Positions 15,076-23,365 of a stretch of 32,036 nucleotides of DNA are shown here, one piece after another. Each line of letters starts with the position of its first letter. Within the stretch, counting starts at the first letter, position 1. The notes below the pieces were generated by a model, which made no database searches, was not told the origin of the DNA, and was given only the letters and a program-made list of their open reading frames with translations. The translations under genes were made by a program, and so were the position numbers. The DNA is taken from assembly GCA_910578755.1 (NCBI GenBank), contig CAJTSZ010000008.1, positions 1 through 32,036 of the forward strand. Reading direction: 5' to 3'. Origin of the DNA: an uncultured Oscillospiraceae bacterium (GTDB taxonomy: Bacteria; Bacillota; Clostridia; Oscillospirales; Ruminococcaceae).

Positions 15076-15103
15076 ATTTCGCTAAATAGAAATTTAGCGA
15101 AAT
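15076..15103. other. 12-bp perfect inverted repeat upstream of the xer gene
   Basis: ATTTCGCTAAAT (15076-15087), loop AGAA, ATTTAGCGAAAT (15092-15103). No U-run follows, so it is not a standard terminator. It ends 8 bp before the -35 box of the xer promoter, a fitting place for a dimeric regulator. It could also protect the 3' end of the DUF6873 message. Confidence 0.5.
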
Positions 15104-15111
15104 TTAGGGGA

Positions 15112-15140
15112 TTGCAAAAAGGTTAAAATCATATTATCAT
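15112..15140 (+). promoter_or_regulatory. candidate promoter of the xer-type recombinase gene
   Basis: TTGCAA (15112-15117), 17-bp spacer, TATCAT (15135-15140), in a very AT-rich stretch about 48 bp before the TTG start codon. Confidence 0.45.
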
Positions 15141-15187
15141 AATACTATTACTAATATGACACTGTTTTTTAAGTAAGGAGAATTTTT

Positions 15188-16216
15188 TTGAGCAACAATA
15201 CATTACAAATGATTCGCAATGATTGCCCAGAATTACTGCGGGAATTTCTTTTTTATATGGAAACCATCCGCGGCCGTTCTCAAAGAACGGTTCAGGGCTA
15301 TTATATTGATTTACGTTCCTTTTTGCGCTACATAAAATCAGTAAAAATGCTTGGCGTACAGCCTGCCAATGATGATGTATTTCATCAAATTAAAATTGCT
15401 GATGTTTCTGCCGAAGTAATATGTGCAGTTACCTTATCTGACGTATATGAATACCTGCATTTTACACTTTCTGAGCTAAAAAATGCCTCGGCAGCCCGGG
15501 CACGCAAAGTGAGCAGTATTCGCGCCTTTTATAAGTACATTACAACAAAAACCACTTTGCTGGAAGACAGCCCAGTAAAGAATTTGGAAGTTCCTGCTAT
15601 AAAAAAGGCGCTGCCGAAGTATTTAACTTTAGAAGAATCTTTAGAATTGCTTACAAATGTAAAATCTAGCTTTACCCAACGGGATTACTGTATTATTACC
15701 TTGTTTTTAAACTGCGGTATGCGTGTTTCTGAATTAGTTGGAATTAACTTGGACGATATTCGCTATAACACATTAAAATTGCTTGGAAAAGGCAACAAAG
15801 AACGGATTGTTTACTTAAATGAAGCGTGTATTTCTGCCATTAAGAACTACCTTGCCGTTCGGGAAACGGATGTTTCCCCTGGTTCCCTTTCCAAGGCGGA
15901 CAAGCGGGCGTTGTTTTTATCTAAAAACGGGCAGCGCCTTACGGTGCGTCGGGTGGAACAAATTGTAGGCCAGTGTTTAACCCAAGCTGGGCTTTCCGGC
16001 CAGGGGTATTCCCCTCATAAATTGCGCCATACTGCAGCCACTTTAATGTACCAGCATGGCGGAGTGGATATTCGGGTATTAAAAGAAATTTTGGGGCATT
16101 CCAACTTGGGAACCACGGAGATATATACCCATGTTTCCAACGAGCAAATAGAAAATGCAGCGGACAAAAACCCTTTGTCCGCAGTGAAGAAAAAAAATTC
16201 TCCTCCTATTGAATAG
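15188..16216 (+). CDS. tyrosine recombinase, XerC/XerD family
   Basis: A 342-residue tyrosine site-specific recombinase: a SAM-like core-binding domain (about residues 12-130) and a catalytic domain with Arg179 (GMRVSEL), Lys201 (GKGNKER), His277 and Arg280 (HKLRH), His304 (LGHSN) and Tyr313 (IYTHVS). The full catalytic set is intact. It is about 40 residues longer than XerC/XerD, partly from inserts in the N-terminal domain (SVKMLGVQPANDDVFHQI). It starts with TTG after AAGGAG. There are no integrase-type neighbours, so a chromosome-dimer-resolution role is likely. Whether it is XerC or XerD is not decidable here. Confidence 0.9.
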   Translation: MSNNTLQMIRNDCPELLREFLFYMETIRGRSQRTVQGYYIDLRSFLRYIKSVKMLGVQPANDDVFHQIKIADVSAEVICAVTLSDVYEYLHFTLSELKNASAARARKVSSIRAFYKYITTKTTLLEDSPVKNLEVPAIKKALPKYLTLEESLELLTNVKSSFTQRDYCIITLFLNCGMRVSELVGINLDDIRYNTLKLLGKGNKERIVYLNEACISAIKNYLAVRETDVSPGSLSKADKRALFLSKNGQRLTVRRVEQIVGQCLTQAGLSGQGYSPHKLRHTAATLMYQHGGVDIRVLKEILGHSNLGTTEIYTHVSNEQIENAADKNPLSAVKKKNSPPIE

Positions 16217-16277
16217 TAAAGAAATATGGTATAAAATGTACTAAAACAGGATATTTTAAAATTGGAGTGAAATAGAA

Positions 16278-16925
16278 ATGGATTTAAAGGAAAAGGCCCT
16301 TGCCGCAGTGGAAGCCTTGGAAAAGCAATACCCAGACGCAATATGCTCCCTTGTATATGAACGCCCCTATGAGCTATTGATTTCCACCCGTTTGGCAGCC
16401 CAATGCACCGACGCCAGAGTGAACATTGTAACAAAGGATTTGTTCCAAAAGTACACCTGCTTGGAGGACTTTGCCAACGCCCCCTTGGAAGAAATGGAGA
16501 ATATGGTGCGCACCTGTGGCCTTTATAAAACAAAGGCCAAGGATATTATTGCTATGGCCAAAATGCTGCTGGAGGAATACGACGGTATTTTGCCAGATAC
16601 AGTAGAGGAACTGACCCGTCTGCCTGGAATTGGCCGGAAAACGGCGAACTTGGTTGTTGGGGACATTTACCACAAACCAGCTGTTGTTTGCGATACCCAC
16701 TGTATTCGTATTACCAATTTGCTGGGCTTAAGCAAAGGCAAGGACCCAGCAAAGGTGGAAAAACAGCTGCGCGCCATTCTCCCCATGGACCGCGCCAATG
16801 ATTTTTGCCACCGTTTGGTAATTCACGGAAGGGCTGTCTGCGTTGCCAACCACCCTAAGTGCAGTAGCTGCTGCATGAAAGAGTTTTGCAGCCATGGACA
16901 GGAAGTGGAAGGTAATAATTTATAA
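16278..16925 (+). CDS. nth: endonuclease III (DNA glycosylase/AP lyase)
   Basis: A 215-residue HhH-GPD base-excision repair enzyme. The helix-hairpin-helix LPGIGRKTANLVVGD (near residues 114-128) holds the catalytic Lys, and VVCDTHCIRI the catalytic Asp. The C-terminal Cys-x6-Cys-x2-Cys-x5-Cys motif (CVANHPKC...) binds the 4Fe-4S cluster. It removes oxidised pyrimidines and nicks the abasic site. ATG start with GGAG upstream. Length is standard. It is followed by two hairpins that end the transcript. Confidence 0.96.
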   Translation: MDLKEKALAAVEALEKQYPDAICSLVYERPYELLISTRLAAQCTDARVNIVTKDLFQKYTCLEDFANAPLEEMENMVRTCGLYKTKAKDIIAMAKMLLEEYDGILPDTVEELTRLPGIGRKTANLVVGDIYHKPAVVCDTHCIRITNLLGLSKGKDPAKVEKQLRAILPMDRANDFCHRLVIHGRAVCVANHPKCSSCCMKEFCSHGQEVEGNNL

Positions 16926-16994
16926 TGTAAAAAATATGCCATCCAACAAATTTCTAAAAGAGTACAGAACAGAGAATTATGGCAAAAAAAGTAC

Positions 16995-17013
16995 CCCCCA
17001 GCTACGCCGGGGG
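16995..17013. terminator. GC-rich hairpin after nth
   Basis: CCCCCAGC-TAC-GCCGGGGG, an 8-bp stem with one A-C mismatch and a 3-nt loop, then TTTCCTTTAT. It is nearly the same element as the hairpin at 28-46. It is the first of two hairpins between the convergent nth and Imm1-like genes. Confidence 0.6.
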
Positions 17014-17029
17014 TTTCCTTTATACAATA

Positions 17030-17070
17030 AAAAAGACAATGCAAATAACCACCGTTTGCATTGCCTTTTT
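17030..17070. terminator. bidirectional terminator between nth and the Imm1-like gene
   Basis: AAAAAGACAATGCAAA (17030-17045) pairs with TTTGCATTGCCTTTTT (17055-17070) with one mismatch and a 9-nt loop. Terminal A- and T-runs allow use by both converging genes. Confidence 0.88.
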
Positions 17071-17082
17071 CTTTATGGGAAG

Positions 17083-17448
17083 CTATAGCTCCTGCCACTG
17101 AATGCAGGAAGGTTTTTTGTAAGTAGTTAAAAATTCTTTGACGCACGCTATGGCATCGTCCAAAGAAACCACCGCATCTGCTGTGGGGCGCCACTCCACG
17201 CCATCGACAAGAAAATCAACTCCCCTTTGGTTATTTTCGTTATAGGAAAGCCAAACTTCCCCGCCATCGCTTTGGATAAAATGGACTGCCGCATAAGGGG
17301 CATTGGTGCAGACCGCCAGGCAGGGGTATTCCTCATCCCCACTGACCCAAATATCGTCTTTTTTCTGTACTACCTCTTGCACAAACTCCATTGCACCGTC
17401 TACTGTTTGGAATGCAACGCTTCCATTCTTTTGGCTGACAAATATCAT
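17083..17448 (-). CDS. Imm1-like (immunity protein family) protein
   Basis: A 121-residue soluble protein from the ATG at 17448, with AGGAGA six nt upstream; the longer frame to 17472 starts inside the MATE gene. The pattern EEYPCLAVCTNAPYAAVHF, then GEVWLSYNEN, then AVVSLDDAIACVKEFL and the ending PSCIQWQEL, resembles Imm1-family proteins, which protect against nuclease or deaminase toxins. No toxin gene is visible next to it. It lies 13 bp after the MATE gene, probably in its transcript. The family call is from memory of its pattern and is moderate. Confidence 0.5.
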   Translation of the reverse strand: MIFVSQKNGSVAFQTVDGAMEFVQEVVQKKDDIWVSGDEEYPCLAVCTNAPYAAVHFIQSDGGEVWLSYNENNQRGVDFLVDGVEWRPTADAVVSLDDAIACVKEFLTTYKKPSCIQWQEL

Positions 17449-17461
17449 AACTTTCTCCTTT

Positions 17462-18871
17462 TTAAACAACAATTTCAGACCATTTATCCTTCCGCATCCG
17501 GTGGCTTACCAGCACCCAGCGCAGGAACTGATCCAGGAAGAAGGAACCCCACGCGCCATACAGGCCCAGCTGCAAGGGCGTGCAAAGAACCCAGGCGGAG
17601 GCTGGGCGGATAACCCCAATACAAATTAAAGACATTACGGCAATAAACCGGGCATCCCCTGCCCCGCGCAAGCAGCCGGAAAAAACATCGGTTGTTGTTT
17701 GCAGAAGCATAAACAGGCCAATCATGGCTACAATGTTGGCGGAAACGGGAACAATTTGCACATTATCTGTAAAAAGCCGCACAATGGGCACACGGAAAAT
17801 AATTAGGGCCGCGCCGCAGGAAATGGCAACAATGCCGGTGAGCACATTGGTAACCTTGACGTAAATTTTAGCCATATCGGGGCGTTTTTCTCCAAGGGAC
17901 TGCCCAACCAGCGAGGAAACCGCTGTACTGAAGCCGCCGCCCAGGTTAAAGGTAAGGTTCATTACGTTCATGCAAACCTGGTGGGCAGCAAAGGCCAATG
18001 TGCCCAAGTTTGCAACAATTTTAGCGTAGGCAAAAAAGCCAAAGCGGGAAACCATCTGCTCTGCCAAGGCGCCGGACCAAATTTTCCAAATAGCACCCAT
18101 GGTCTTTTTATCAAACCGCCAATTATCATGGAGGGAGCAGTTTAAAAAGCCCTTATAGCCCACAACAGTGCTGAGGGAAACCACAAGGGAAACCACAGCG
18201 CCAATGGTGGTGGCAATGGCCGCACCTACAATGCCCAGCCGCGGGAAACCAAATTTACCGTTAATAAGTATGTAGTTAAACACCAGGTTTACCCCGTTGG
18301 CCGTTAGGTTGGAAACCATGGAAATACGGGTATTGCCCACTCCCCTTTGGGCTGCGTTAATGGTCATACTGATATTGGAAAACAAAGTGCCCGCCATTAC
18401 AATTTGAAAATATACGGTGGCATCCTTTAAAATATCGCTTTGAGCCCCTGCAAACTGCATCATAGGCTGGGCAAAAAGCACCCCTGCCCCAGCGCTGATA
18501 ATAGACAGTATCACACATAAAACTAAGGATTGATGCAGACAGCGGTTTGCACCATCCACATCCTGTTCGCCGCGCCGCCGGGCAACTACAGTAGTAACCC
18601 CGGCGTTTAAGGAGAAAATAATGGCCAGGAAAATAAACCGAGGCTGGGTAGTAATACCTACTGCTGCAATGGCCTCCGGCCCCAGGGTACCCACCATAAT
18701 AGTGTCAATAGAACTGACCAGGCCAACTAAAACAGATTCCAAGGCGGAGGGCCAAGCAATGTCAATAGCGCGGGCGTAAATGGATTTACTGGGGGGAATG
18801 GGGCCTTTTATCTGCTGCGGCTTCACCATTTTTTCACAGGAAAAAAGCCGGTCTAAAAAGGCTTTTATCAT
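17462..18871 (-). CDS. MATE family efflux transporter
   Basis: A 469-residue protein with about 12 membrane helices in two homologous halves. MATE signatures include WPSALESVLVGLVSSIDTIM at the first helix, PRFIFLAIIFSLNAGVTTVVARRRGEQ, and the second-half counterpart AAHQVCMNVMNLTFNLGGGFSTA. It exports drugs or metabolites in exchange for sodium or protons. The start ATG at 18871 has AAGGGA 11-12 nt upstream. A cytoplasmic N-terminal tail of about 35 residues precedes the first helix. It sits after a terminator that isolates it from mutS2. Confidence 0.9.
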   Translation of the reverse strand: MIKAFLDRLFSCEKMVKPQQIKGPIPPSKSIYARAIDIAWPSALESVLVGLVSSIDTIMVGTLGPEAIAAVGITTQPRFIFLAIIFSLNAGVTTVVARRRGEQDVDGANRCLHQSLVLCVILSIISAGAGVLFAQPMMQFAGAQSDILKDATVYFQIVMAGTLFSNISMTINAAQRGVGNTRISMVSNLTANGVNLVFNYILINGKFGFPRLGIVGAAIATTIGAVVSLVVSLSTVVGYKGFLNCSLHDNWRFDKKTMGAIWKIWSGALAEQMVSRFGFFAYAKIVANLGTLAFAAHQVCMNVMNLTFNLGGGFSTAVSSLVGQSLGEKRPDMAKIYVKVTNVLTGIVAISCGAALIIFRVPIVRLFTDNVQIVPVSANIVAMIGLFMLLQTTTDVFSGCLRGAGDARFIAVMSLICIGVIRPASAWVLCTPLQLGLYGAWGSFFLDQFLRWVLVSHRMRKDKWSEIVV

Positions 18872-18905
18872 AGAAAATCACATCCCTTCAAAATTACTCA
18901 CACAA

Positions 18906-18942
18906 AATAAACAAGGTATTACCACGTAATACCTTGTTTATT
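18906..18942. terminator. 17-bp perfect hairpin, terminator of mutS2
   Basis: AATAAACAAGGTATTAC (18906-18922), loop CAC, GTAATACCTTGTTTATT (18926-18942). On the minus strand it follows the mutS2 stop by 37 bp and ends in ATTTTGTG. It is the longest short-loop perfect stem in the window. Confidence 0.8.
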
Positions 18943-18979
18943 ATACTAAAATTTGAAAACTTATGCAATACTTATTCCA

Positions 18980-21367
18980 TTACTTTAACTCCGCAATGGT
19001 AACGCCGCTTTCCCCTTCCCCGTACACCCCTAAACGGAATACGCGGATAAGCTTGTGGGATTTTAAACGCTGGTGAACAGCCTTGCGCAAAACGCCTGTT
19101 CCCTTGCCGTGAATAATTGTAATGGTTTTAACACCGGAAAGAGCGCAGTTATCAATAAACTGGTCCAAAATCATCAATGCTTCTTCGGCGTTTTGGCCGC
19201 GCAAATCTACCTCGCTGCTGGCGTCCCTTTGGGAACGGCTTTGTATGTTTTTAGAAACACTGCCGCCGGAAACCATTTTTTTCTGCTTTTGTTTTTGCAC
19301 TAAGCGCAAATCCTCCACAGGAACCTTTGTTTTAATAATCCCGGCCTGAACCATAACCCGGCCGGAGCTGTCCGCCTCAGAAAGGACAGTACCCTCCTCC
19401 TGAAGCTGGTTTACAAAGACAATGTCCCCTTTTTTCAGCGGGCGGGGCAGATGATATTCTTCCTTAGCTTGGCGGATAACCGGATTTGCCAGGTCCTCCA
19501 GCCGGTTAATGTTGGATTTATAGCCGCTTTTGGCGCCCTGTACCAATTTGGAGAACTCCGCCCCTTCTTTTTGGCGGCGAATATCGTCCAATTCCTGGAG
19601 CAGCTTTTCTGACTCTGCCTTGGCCAAGGAAACAATACGGTTAGCTTTATCCTGGGCATTGAGCAGTTCCCGTTCCATTTCCTTATTGATTTTGGCGCGG
19701 TATGCTGCCAGCTCCTGCTTTGCTTTTTCCTGCTGGAGACGCAGCTGGTCAATGATTTCTTTTTCCTTTTCCAGGTTTTGGCGTGCAGTATCCAGTTGGG
19801 CAATTACGGTTTCAAAGCGGGTGTTTTCGGTGGAAATATTCCTTCGGGCATTTTCAATAATATCTTCCGGTAACCCTAAACGCTGGCTGATGGCAAAAGC
19901 GTTGGACTTACCGGGAATTCCAACAAGAAGGCGGTAGGTGGGCCGCAAGGTTTCTACATCAAATTCACAGCTGGCGTTTTGCACCTTGGGGGTTTGCAGG
20001 GCGTACACCTTAATTTCCGGGTAGTGGGTAGTTGCCGCAATTTTAGCGCCGTACAGGGCCAGCCGTTCCATAATAGAAATAGCCAATGCGGCGCCCTCCA
20101 CAGGGTCGGTACCGGCGCCCAATTCGTCCAAAAGCACCAGGCTTTCGCTGTCGGCCTCCTCCATAATGGAAACAATATTGGTCATGTGGGCGGAGAAGGT
20201 GGAAAGGCTTTGCTCAATACTCTGCTCATCCCCAATGTCCACCAAAACCTTTTGGAACACAGAAATGGTGCTGGATTCGCTGACAGGAATCATTAAGCCG
20301 CACATGGTCATTAAAGTGAGTAAGCCAATGGTTTTTAGGGTAACTGTTTTACCGCCAGTGTTTGGCCCGGTAATAATTAGGGTATTGAAGTCACTCCCCA
20401 AAGTAATATCTAGGGGGACAACAGTTTGGGGGTCAATTAAGGGATGGCGCGCTTTTTTTAGCTCTATAATGCCATTTTGTACAATGTTTGGAACAGAGGC
20501 CTTCATTTTATAAGCCAAGGAGGCCTTTGCAAAGTAAAGGTCAATTTCCAGCAAATCCCGGTAGTTTTCTAAAATGACATGGGCCTGCTCCCCTACCCTG
20601 GCGGAAAGCTCCTGGAGGATACGGTCTATTTCCTGCTTTTCCTTGGATTGGAGCACCTTAATTTCGTTATTGGCTTCTACAACGGAAATTGGCTCAATAA
20701 AAACGGTAGCGCCGCTGGCAGAAGTATCGTGAACAAGGCCCTTAATTTCGGAACGATATTCACTTTTTACCGGTACCACAAAGCGGCCGTCCCGCTGGGT
20801 TACCAAAGCTTCCTGCAGGTACTTGCTTTGGGAGGAGGAACGCACCAGCTTATCCAGCTGGTCCCGTATTTTAAGCTGGGCGTTGCGTATTTTCCGGCGA
20901 ATATCCCCCAGCTCTTTGCTGGCGCTGTCCGCAACCTCTTCCTCGTTTATAATGGCGTTGGTAATGTCTTTTTCCAAGTCCTTGTTGGGGTACAGCATTT
21001 CAAAGAGTATGTCCAGGGAGGTTTTGGAAACGTCGCAGCGGCTGCGCCATTCCTTAACAGAACGGATGTTGCGCAGTAAAGAAGCAACGTCCAACAGTTC
21101 AGGCAAGGAAAGGTTAGAGCCTTTTTCTGCGCGGGACAATGCAAGGTCACAGTTTTTAAGCCTATGTATGTTTGGGGAGGTAAACCGTGCAGAAAGCATA
21201 TATGCGTCGGAGGTTTTTTCCATTAAGGCGTTAACAGCCATAAAATCTGTTAAAGGCTGAATATTCAGTGCCATAGCACGGCTGTCATCACAGCTTGTTT
21301 GGTCGGCAAGCATAGCTAATACTTTATCCAATTCCAGTGCATGGCAATGCTTGGCTGAATTGTACAT
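18980..21367 (-). CDS. mutS2: endonuclease MutS2
   Basis: A 795-residue MutS2: an N-terminal clamp and lever region, then the ABC-type ATPase with Walker A GPNTGGKT (near residue 334) and Walker B LVLLDELGAGTDP. A long coiled coil follows (about residues 520-630), then a KOW-like segment (KKGDIVFVNQLQEEGTV), and a C-terminal Smr nuclease domain (EVDLRGQNAEEAL near 717, IIHGKGTG near 752). It lacks the mismatch-binding domain of MutS. It is linked to suppression of homologous recombination and to rescue of collided ribosomes. GGAG precedes the ATG. It lies downstream of recO on the same strand. Confidence 0.97.
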   Translation of the reverse strand: MYNSAKHCHALELDKVLAMLADQTSCDDSRAMALNIQPLTDFMAVNALMEKTSDAYMLSARFTSPNIHRLKNCDLALSRAEKGSNLSLPELLDVASLLRNIRSVKEWRSRCDVSKTSLDILFEMLYPNKDLEKDITNAIINEEEVADSASKELGDIRRKIRNAQLKIRDQLDKLVRSSSQSKYLQEALVTQRDGRFVVPVKSEYRSEIKGLVHDTSASGATVFIEPISVVEANNEIKVLQSKEKQEIDRILQELSARVGEQAHVILENYRDLLEIDLYFAKASLAYKMKASVPNIVQNGIIELKKARHPLIDPQTVVPLDITLGSDFNTLIITGPNTGGKTVTLKTIGLLTLMTMCGLMIPVSESSTISVFQKVLVDIGDEQSIEQSLSTFSAHMTNIVSIMEEADSESLVLLDELGAGTDPVEGAALAISIMERLALYGAKIAATTHYPEIKVYALQTPKVQNASCEFDVETLRPTYRLLVGIPGKSNAFAISQRLGLPEDIIENARRNISTENTRFETVIAQLDTARQNLEKEKEIIDQLRLQQEKAKQELAAYRAKINKEMERELLNAQDKANRIVSLAKAESEKLLQELDDIRRQKEGAEFSKLVQGAKSGYKSNINRLEDLANPVIRQAKEEYHLPRPLKKGDIVFVNQLQEEGTVLSEADSSGRVMVQAGIIKTKVPVEDLRLVQKQKQKKMVSGGSVSKNIQSRSQRDASSEVDLRGQNAEEALMILDQFIDNCALSGVKTITIIHGKGTGVLRKAVHQRLKSHKLIRVFRLGVYGEGESGVTIAELK

Positions 21368-21426
21368 AATTTTTCTCCTGTTCTTTTATGTTACAAATAA
21401 TTTAATGTTCCATGAGTGCAGCCTAC

Positions 21427-22182
21427 TTACTGGGGCAGCTGCACAGAATGAAAAAAAGTTAAAGATGTAAATGTTTTTCCCAGCTGGCAGAGAATATAGT
21501 TTTCCGTTATTTGGGACAGACGCACCAAGGCAGGTTCCGGCATGGTAAAGCGGAATAAAAGGTTGATATCCGAATAAATAATATGCCGCATAGCTGCCAA
21601 TTCCCCAGGGGAAATTTGTATTTTTACTTCCTGCTCGTAGGTGGAAAGGCAGTTTTGGCAAACAATGACGCCTGTATTTGGAAGGAAAAACAAGTCCCTG
21701 CCTTCCGACTGGCCGCACACCTGGCAGCCCAACAAATCCGGCATATAGCCAGCCATGGAAACCAGCCGCAGCTCAAACAGTGCTTTAATAAATGAAATGG
21801 AGCGTTTTCCGCTTTCCAGCATGGCAAGGCAGTTTAAAAACAGCTTTAAATAGGAGGAGGCCTCCTCCCCTTCTGCGGCCAATTCCAGCAGCAGCTCGGA
21901 AAAATAAGAGGCCAGGGAAAGCTTTTCAATATCCTCCCGTATGCCAAAAAATATTTTGTTGCTGTCTGCTTTATCCACCGTATACCGTTCTTTATTATAA
22001 AACAGGACAAAGGTAGAGTAGGAAAACAGCTCCAAAGCAGAATTTATACGGTTTTTCATTTGGCGGCTTTGGCGTTCAAAGGCGGTAATAACGCCAAAGT
22101 CCTTGGTTAATATGGAAAGCATGTGATTATCGTTGCTGAGGGTTTTGTCCCGGATGATAATCCCTTCTGTCATAATCTGCAT
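21427..22182 (-). CDS. recO: DNA repair protein RecO
   Basis: A 251-residue recombination mediator: an N-terminal OB fold (TEGIIIRDKTLSNDNHMLSILTKDFG), then a helical domain containing a zinc knuckle CQVCG...VCQNC. It loads RecA at gaps with RecR. I chose the ATG at 22182, ten nt from GGGAG (22193-22197); a TTG at 22188 is also possible. The start lies inside yqzL, which overlaps it by about 55 bp, so the two are probably coupled. Confidence 0.95.
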   Translation of the reverse strand: MQIMTEGIIIRDKTLSNDNHMLSILTKDFGVITAFERQSRQMKNRINSALELFSYSTFVLFYNKERYTVDKADSNKIFFGIREDIEKLSLASYFSELLLELAAEGEEASSYLKLFLNCLAMLESGKRSISFIKALFELRLVSMAGYMPDLLGCQVCGQSEGRDLFFLPNTGVIVCQNCLSTYEQEVKIQISPGELAAMRHIIYSDINLLFRFTMPEPALVRLSQITENYILCQLGKTFTSLTFFHSVQLPQ

Positions 22183-22309
22183 AGCCAAGAAGCTCCCTTT
22201 CCCCTACGTCATGCTGCCATGAGGTTTCCTGTTCCAATGCTTTAAAATTGAGGTAATCTGCAACCTTTCCACTTTTTTCAAAGGCTTCCCAAGCTTGTTT
22301 TAACAGCAT
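22127..22309 (-). CDS. yqzL: YqzL family small protein
   Basis: A 60-residue protein whose N-terminus, LLKQAWEAFEKSGKVADYLNFKALE, follows the YqzL pattern (W-x-x-F-x-x-[ST]-G-x-[IV]-x-x-Y-L). YqzL genes sit between era and recO in Bacillus and many clostridia, as here. GGAG lies 7-8 nt before the ATG. It is longer than the typical 45-50 residues because its C-terminus runs into the recO start in another frame. Function unknown. Confidence 0.75.
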   Translation of the reverse strand: MLLKQAWEAFEKSGKVADYLNFKALEQETSWQHDVGERELLGYADYDRRDYHPGQNPQQR

Positions 22310-22346
22310 AAGACCACTCCTTGTAATTTGTAAATCTTATTTTGCT

Positions 22347-22426
22347 GCCATCGAAACAACAAGGGGCAACGCCGTTTTTGGGAACCAAAACAGCTGCTGG
22401 CGCAGCCCTGTTTCCTTTCCGATGGT
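22347..22426 (-). ncRNA. imperfect long hairpin between era and yqzL
   Basis: Nested complementary pieces arrange symmetrically over about 80 bp: CCATCG/CGATGG outermost, GAAACA/TGTTTC, GGGC/GCCC, CGCC/GGCG, and GTTTTTGG/CCAAAAC around a GAA loop. The 165-bp gap is transcribed leftward with era. This could be a structured RNA, an attenuator or the remains of a palindromic repeat. No known RNA family was recognised. Confidence 0.35.
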
Positions 22427-22474
22427 AATAACAGTGTTCCCTGAAAAAGGTGGAATAAACGGCGTGAATTTTTG

Positions 22475-23365
22475 TTAATTAAAGCCTAAATCCTTCATAG
22501 CGGTGGGGCTGTTGCGCCAATCGGTACGCACCTTTACCCAGCATTGCAGGTTAATTTTACAGTCCATAAAGGCTTCTATTTCTGTTCTGGCTTCGCTGCC
22601 AATTTTTTTCAGCATAGTCCCCTGCTTGCCAATAATCATACCCTTGTGGCTGGCTTTTTCGCAAAGGATGGTAGCGTCAATATCTATTATATCTTTGCCC
22701 TCCCGTTCCCGCATTTTTTCAATAATTACGGCAATGCCATGGGGGATTTCGTCCCGCATATTCCGAAGAACCTTTTCGCGGATAATTTCGCCGGCAATTA
22801 CTTTTTCCGGCTGGTCTGTCAAGGTATCCTCCGGGAAAAAATGGGGCCCCTCCTGGGCTTGGGCCTTAATTGCGTTTAAAAGAATATCCAGCCCGTCGTT
22901 TTCGGTGACGCTGATGGGGATAATTTCTTCAAAATTGTACAGCTGCTGAAAAGCGGCCAGCTTAGGCAGCATATCCTCTTTATTTTGCAGAGTATCTATT
23001 TTATTTAACGCCAAAATAGCTGGCATTTTCAGGGTTTTAAAGTTTTCTATCAGCTGTTTTTCAGCGTTGGTTATTTCACCAAAGGCTTCTACAACCAAAA
23101 TAGCACAGTCCACATCGCCAATAGAATCGTCTATTTGTTTTACCATGTATTCACTCAGTTTATTTTTTGGCTTATGGAGACCGGGAGTATCCGTAAATAC
23201 CAGTTGGATATGCTCTTCTGTTAACACGCCGGTAATTCTGGTGCGGGTAGTTTGGGGCTTGTCCGAAATGATGGCGATTTTTTCTCCCATTAAAGCGTTG
23301 AGCAAAGAGGACTTGCCAGCGTTTGGCTTTCCTACAATAGCAATAAATGCAGATTTTGTTGTCAT
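22475..23365 (-). CDS. era: GTPase Era
   Basis: A 296-residue GTPase for 16S rRNA maturation and 30S assembly. G1 is GKPNAGKS (residues 12-19), G3 is DTPG (near 59-62), G4 is NKID (near 121-124), and the C-terminal KH domain contains GMIIGKQGTMLKKIG. The length is standard. AGGAGG lies exactly 7 nt before the ATG. The start overlaps the dgkA stop as ATGA. Confidence 0.97.
   Translation of the reverse strand: MTTKSAFIAIVGKPNAGKSSLLNALMGEKIAIISDKPQTTRTRITGVLTEEHIQLVFTDTPGLHKPKNKLSEYMVKQIDDSIGDVDCAILVVEAFGEITNAEKQLIENFKTLKMPAILALNKIDTLQNKEDMLPKLAAFQQLYNFEEIIPISVTENDGLDILLNAIKAQAQEGPHFFPEDTLTDQPEKVIAGEIIREKVLRNMRDEIPHGIAVIIEKMREREGKDIIDIDATILCEKASHKGMIIGKQGTMLKKIGSEARTEIEAFMDCKINLQCWVKVRTDWRNSPTAMKDLGFN

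Noticed and set aside
15061..15187. dif-like recombination site near the xer gene
   Set aside because: The palindrome arms do not match the 28-bp Firmicutes dif layout with two 11-bp arms and a 6-bp centre.
20579..21079. 166-codon plus-strand frame inside mutS2, and similar frames at 16015-16533 and 3962-4402
   Set aside because: Each lies fully or mostly antisense to a clear conserved gene, with no start signals or family likeness.
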